A stretch of 7,378 nucleotides of DNA from Solirubrobacterales bacterium (GTDB taxonomy: Bacteria; Actinomycetota; Thermoleophilia; Solirubrobacterales; Solirubrobacteraceae): assembly GCA_016215085.1 (NCBI GenBank), contig JACRMD010000157.1, forward strand, positions 1-7,378, in the 5' to 3' direction. Shown here in pieces: positions 5,502-7,378 of the stretch. Below the pieces are notes generated by a model. The model was not told the origin of the DNA. It saw only the letters and a program-made list of their open reading frames with translations, and did no database searches. Each line of letters starts with the position of its first letter. Positions within the stretch are counted from its first letter, which is position 1. A program made the position numbers and the translations under genes.

Positions 5502-6230
5502 GTGTCTCCCACGACAACGCAACAGCGACCACTCATCTCGATCCTCGACGCGGATCCCGAGCTCGGGGCGGGCCTCACCGGCGACGCCCGTGAGCTCGCC
5601 CGGCGCCACGCCGTGGCGCACGTGCACGCGTTGCCGACCGGGGCCCTGGACTTCCCGTCTCCGCACGGGGACAACGGCGGCCCCGCGGTCGGCCTCCTCG
5701 TGCTCGACGGGCTGATCACCCGCGACGTCGAGCTCGCCAAGCGCTCCACGACCGAGCTGCTCGGCCAGGGCGACGTCATCCGGCCGTGGGACGACGAGCA
5801 GTCGCTCGAGCCCCTGCCCGGGAGCGTCTCCTGGTCGGTGCTCGAGCCGGCGCGCGTCGCGGTCCTCGACCGGCGCTTCGCCGCCGTCGCGGGCCGCTGG
5901 CCCTCGATGCTCGACACGCTCGTCGGCCGGACCGTGCGCCGCTCGCGCCAGCTCTCCGTCCAGCGCGCCATCGCGCAGGTGCCGCGGGTCGACGCCCGCG
6001 TGCTCGTCCTGCTGTGGCTCCTCGCCGATCGGTGGGGCCGCGTGTCGCCGCAGGGCGTGCGCGTGCCGCTCGCGCTGACGCACGAGACGATCGGCAAGCT
6101 CGTGGGCGCCCGCCGCCCGTCGGTCACCACCGCGCTCGGCGTGCTGGCGCGCCGCGGCCTGGTGGAGCGCACCGACAACGGCTGGCTGCTGCACGGCGAC
6201 CCGCAGGACGCGCTGCCCGAGCTCCTCTAG
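5502..6230 (+). CDS. Crp/Fnr family transcriptional regulator
   Basis: The protein is about 242 residues from GTG 5502 (MSPTTTQQRPLISILDADPELGAGL). Residues about 30-125 are a degenerate cyclic-nucleotide-binding beta-barrel (VGLLVLDGLITRDVE, ELLGQGDVIRP). Residues about 138-160 are the dimerisation helix, and 165-235 the winged helix-turn-helix, with LTHETIGKLVGARRPSVTTALGVLARRGLVER (192-223) as the DNA-reading unit. The phosphate-binding cassette of cAMP-responsive Crp (a G-E-(L/I)...R-x-A pattern) is not visible, and the protein has no Cys, so neither cAMP binding nor an Fnr-type iron-sulfur cluster is expected; the signal is unknown. The start is uncertain: GTG 5502 leaves a compact N-terminus, GTG 5463 and TTG 5436 are in frame upstream, and none has a strong ribosome site. 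The stop TAG (6228-6230) interlocks with that of the convergent transporter. Targets are unknown; the dyads just upstream make self-control possible. Confidence 0.85.
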   Translation: MSPTTTQQRPLISILDADPELGAGLTGDARELARRHAVAHVHALPTGALDFPSPHGDNGGPAVGLLVLDGLITRDVELAKRSTTELLGQGDVIRPWDDEQSLEPLPGSVSWSVLEPARVAVLDRRFAAVAGRWPSMLDTLVGRTVRRSRQLSVQRAIAQVPRVDARVLVLLWLLADRWGRVSPQGVRVPLALTHETIGKLVGARRPSVTTALGVLARRGLVERTDNGWLLHGDPQDALPELL

Positions 6231-7378
6231 CCGAGGAGCGCGTCGAGCAGCGTCGACGCCTTGCGCGGGTCGACCCCGTGCTCGGCGATGAAGCGCCGGC
6301 GGTCGTCGCCGTCGGCGAGCGCGAGGACGAGCTCCTCGCGGCTGGAGCCCAGCCGGCAGGCGGTGGCGTCCAGCGCCTCCAGCGCCCGGTCCTGCAGGAA
6401 GCCCTCGAGGCCGCCGGTATCGGGGAGCTCGCGGTCGTCGCACGGGTCGGCGATCGTCACCGGGTCGGGCGCCACTGTCGCGTGCAGCGCGAGGTAGGCC
6501 GCCGGCAGCGCCACCGCGGTTGCGGCGGCCACGGCGAGCGCGGTCGTGCGCCTGCGCGGGAGGACCGCGACGGCGCCGAGGAGGGCGAGCAGGCCGGTGA
6601 CGATGAACGCGGTGCGGAACGCCTCGCCGACCGCGACGACCAGCGTGTCGTCGGTGCGCGCGGCGAGGTCGTCGTAGGCGGCGCGGTCGTTGCCGTCGAC
6701 GCTCGCGCGGCCGCGGTCCAGCGCGGCGGACAGGCCGGCCCGCGGCTGCTCGTCCTCGACCCCGGCCAGCAGGTCGGGCGCCAGGCGCAGCTTCTCGGTC
6801 GGCGGCAACTTGGCGTCGAGCACGACGGCGACGCCGCGCTCGCGGGCGCGCTGGGTGGCCTGCTCGAGGTCGCTCGAGACCACCGGGGCCAGGAGCGCGA
6901 GCGCCAGCGCGATGCCGACGTGGCGCAGCACGAGCAGGTGGCTGGCCTCGCGGGGATCGCGCTCGGGCAGCAGGTCGCCGCCCAGCGCGGGCAGCGCGAG
7001 GCCCATGCCCAGGCCGGCAGCGGCCTGGGGGACGACCGTCCACAGCAGGCGGGCGTCGGGCAGGAACGCCATCGCCAGCACGCCCGCGCCGACCAGCGCG
7101 CATCCGGCGGCCGCCCGCGCGCGGGGGCTGCCGCCGATCCGGCTGCCGGCGAGCGCGGCGGCGGGGATGACCGTGACGGTGACCGCGGCGCGCAGCGGGC
7201 TCACGTCCCAGCCGGCGACGAGCAGCAGGACCAGGAGGAAGAGGACGGCGGTGAGCGCGGCGGACACGAGCGCCAGCGCGATCGCGGGCCCGGCGGTGAA
7301 CCGGGTGCCCTCCGCCTCCCGCTCGCCGAGTGTCGAGTTGCTGCCCTCCTCGGGCATCAAGTCGACACTCGCGGCGGC
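6227..7378 (-). CDS. MFS transporter, DHA2-like, C-terminal half with extra domain (partial)
   Basis: The minus frame is open to the right edge. In-frame TTG (7360) and ATG (7357) lie near the edge but lack a ribosome site, and the protein matches only the second half of a 14-helix DHA2 (EmrB/QacA-like) carrier, so I read it as 5'-truncated by the window. Counting from TTG 7360, about seven hydrophobic segments are visible: near 26-48, 54-73, 83-101, 108-128 (PQAAAGLGMGLALPALGGDLL, a family-like helix), 144-163, 248-267 and 272-293. Between the fifth and sixth is a charged loop of about 84 residues. After the last helix comes an 84-residue tail with Cys307, Cys335 and GSSREELVLALAD...FIAEHGVDPRK...LLDALL, a compact domain I cannot name. 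DHA2 carriers export drugs or metabolites by proton antiport; the substrate is unknown. The visible N-terminal linker is encoded by a 45-nt palindrome. Confidence 0.82.
   Translation of the reverse strand, partial: AAASVDLMPEEGSNSTLGEREAEGTRFTAGPAIALALVSAALTAVLFLLVLLLVAGWDVSPLRAAVTVTVIPAAALAGSRIGGSPRARAAAGCALVGAGVLAMAFLPDARLLWTVVPQAAAGLGMGLALPALGGDLLPERDPREASHLLVLRHVGIALALALLAPVVSSDLEQATQRARERGVAVVLDAKLPPTEKLRLAPDLLAGVEDEQPRAGLSAALDRGRASVDGNDRAAYDDLAARTDDTLVVAVGEAFRTAFIVTGLLALLGAVAVLPRRRTTALAVAAATAVALPAAYLALHATVAPDPVTIADPCDDRELPDTGGLEGFLQDRALEALDATACRLGSSREELVLALADGDDRRRFIAEHGVDPRKASTLLDALLG
7327..7371. repeat. 45-nt imperfect palindrome inside the MFS reading frame
   Basis: The left arm (7327-7346) and right arm (7352-7371) pair at 18 of 20 positions around the 5-nt loop TCCTC (7347-7351). 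Arm cores are CGAGTGTCGA on the left and TCGACACTCG on the right. The two mismatches are arm positions 11 (G versus C) and 15 (C versus A). It is translated within the MFS frame as a polar linker around VDLMPEEGSNSTL. It resembles a REP-like or small palindromic insertion element. If the MFS gene really started at 7357, it would instead be a leader hairpin overlapping the start codon. Confidence 0.75.

Noticed and set aside
1678..5532. A 1284-codon open frame extending the penicillin acylase gene upstream to 5532
   Set aside because: Upstream of 4371 the frame is antisense to the GH-like gene, lacks family similarity, and would bury the signal peptide and the GGAG site before ATG 4371. Long open antisense frames are normal at this GC content.
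7355..7360. TTG-ATG at 7360/7357 as the true MFS start
   Set aside because: No ribosome site precedes it, the frame is open to the edge, and the protein from here covers only the second half of a DHA2 carrier. Kept as an alternative in the feature text.

Overview
The window is a very GC-rich stretch of bacterial chromosome with near-total G/C at third codon positions. The gene families (a secreted penicillin acylase of the actinobacterial type, a very Arg-rich secreted glycosidase-like protein, a degenerate Crp/Fnr regulator, and a DHA2-type MFS protein with an extra C-terminal domain) suggest a Gram-positive actinobacterium, most likely Thermoleophilia (Solirubrobacterales: Solirubrobacter, Conexibacter, Patulibacter and relatives). 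The lineage is inferred from protein style, not from a marker gene.

Layout. Positions 2-274 (+) hold the C-terminal end of an unrecognised gene that begins before the window. It meets a minus-strand YqgE/AlgH gene (271-825) head-on, and the two stop codons interlock on one CTAG. Upstream of yqgE on the same strand is a small secreted beta-rich protein (851-1516), 25 nt away and probably co-transcribed. A 161-nt gap (1517-1677) follows, with three copies of the palindrome GGGGCCAGGCCCC and their flanks. Then comes a full-length secreted penicillin acylase (1678-4371, minus). A 93-nt divergent intergenic region separates it from a secreted GH clan A-like protein (4465-5403, plus). After 98 nt with several small dyads lies a Crp/Fnr-like regulator (about 5502-6230, plus). 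This meets an MFS transporter fragment (6227 to the right edge, minus) head-on, again with both stops interlocked on a CTAG.

How the genes may work together. Three of the seven proteins carry export signals (secreted Ig-like protein, penicillin acylase, GH-like protein), so the centre of the window looks like a cell-surface or extracellular set. The penicillin acylase and GH-like genes are divergent and could share a control region. The Crp/Fnr-like protein is the only regulator present, but nothing in the sequence proves its targets. I see no phage, IS, CRISPR, tRNA or rRNA feature.

I found no clear new multi-gene system. The most unusual items are non-coding or structural: a 45-nt imperfect palindrome (18 of 20 paired positions, 5-nt loop) inside the reading frame of the MFS gene at the right edge; the GGGGCCAGGCCCC repeat cluster; the doubly used CTAG convergent stops; the extreme positive charge of the GH-like protein; and the uncharacterised C-terminal domain of the MFS protein.
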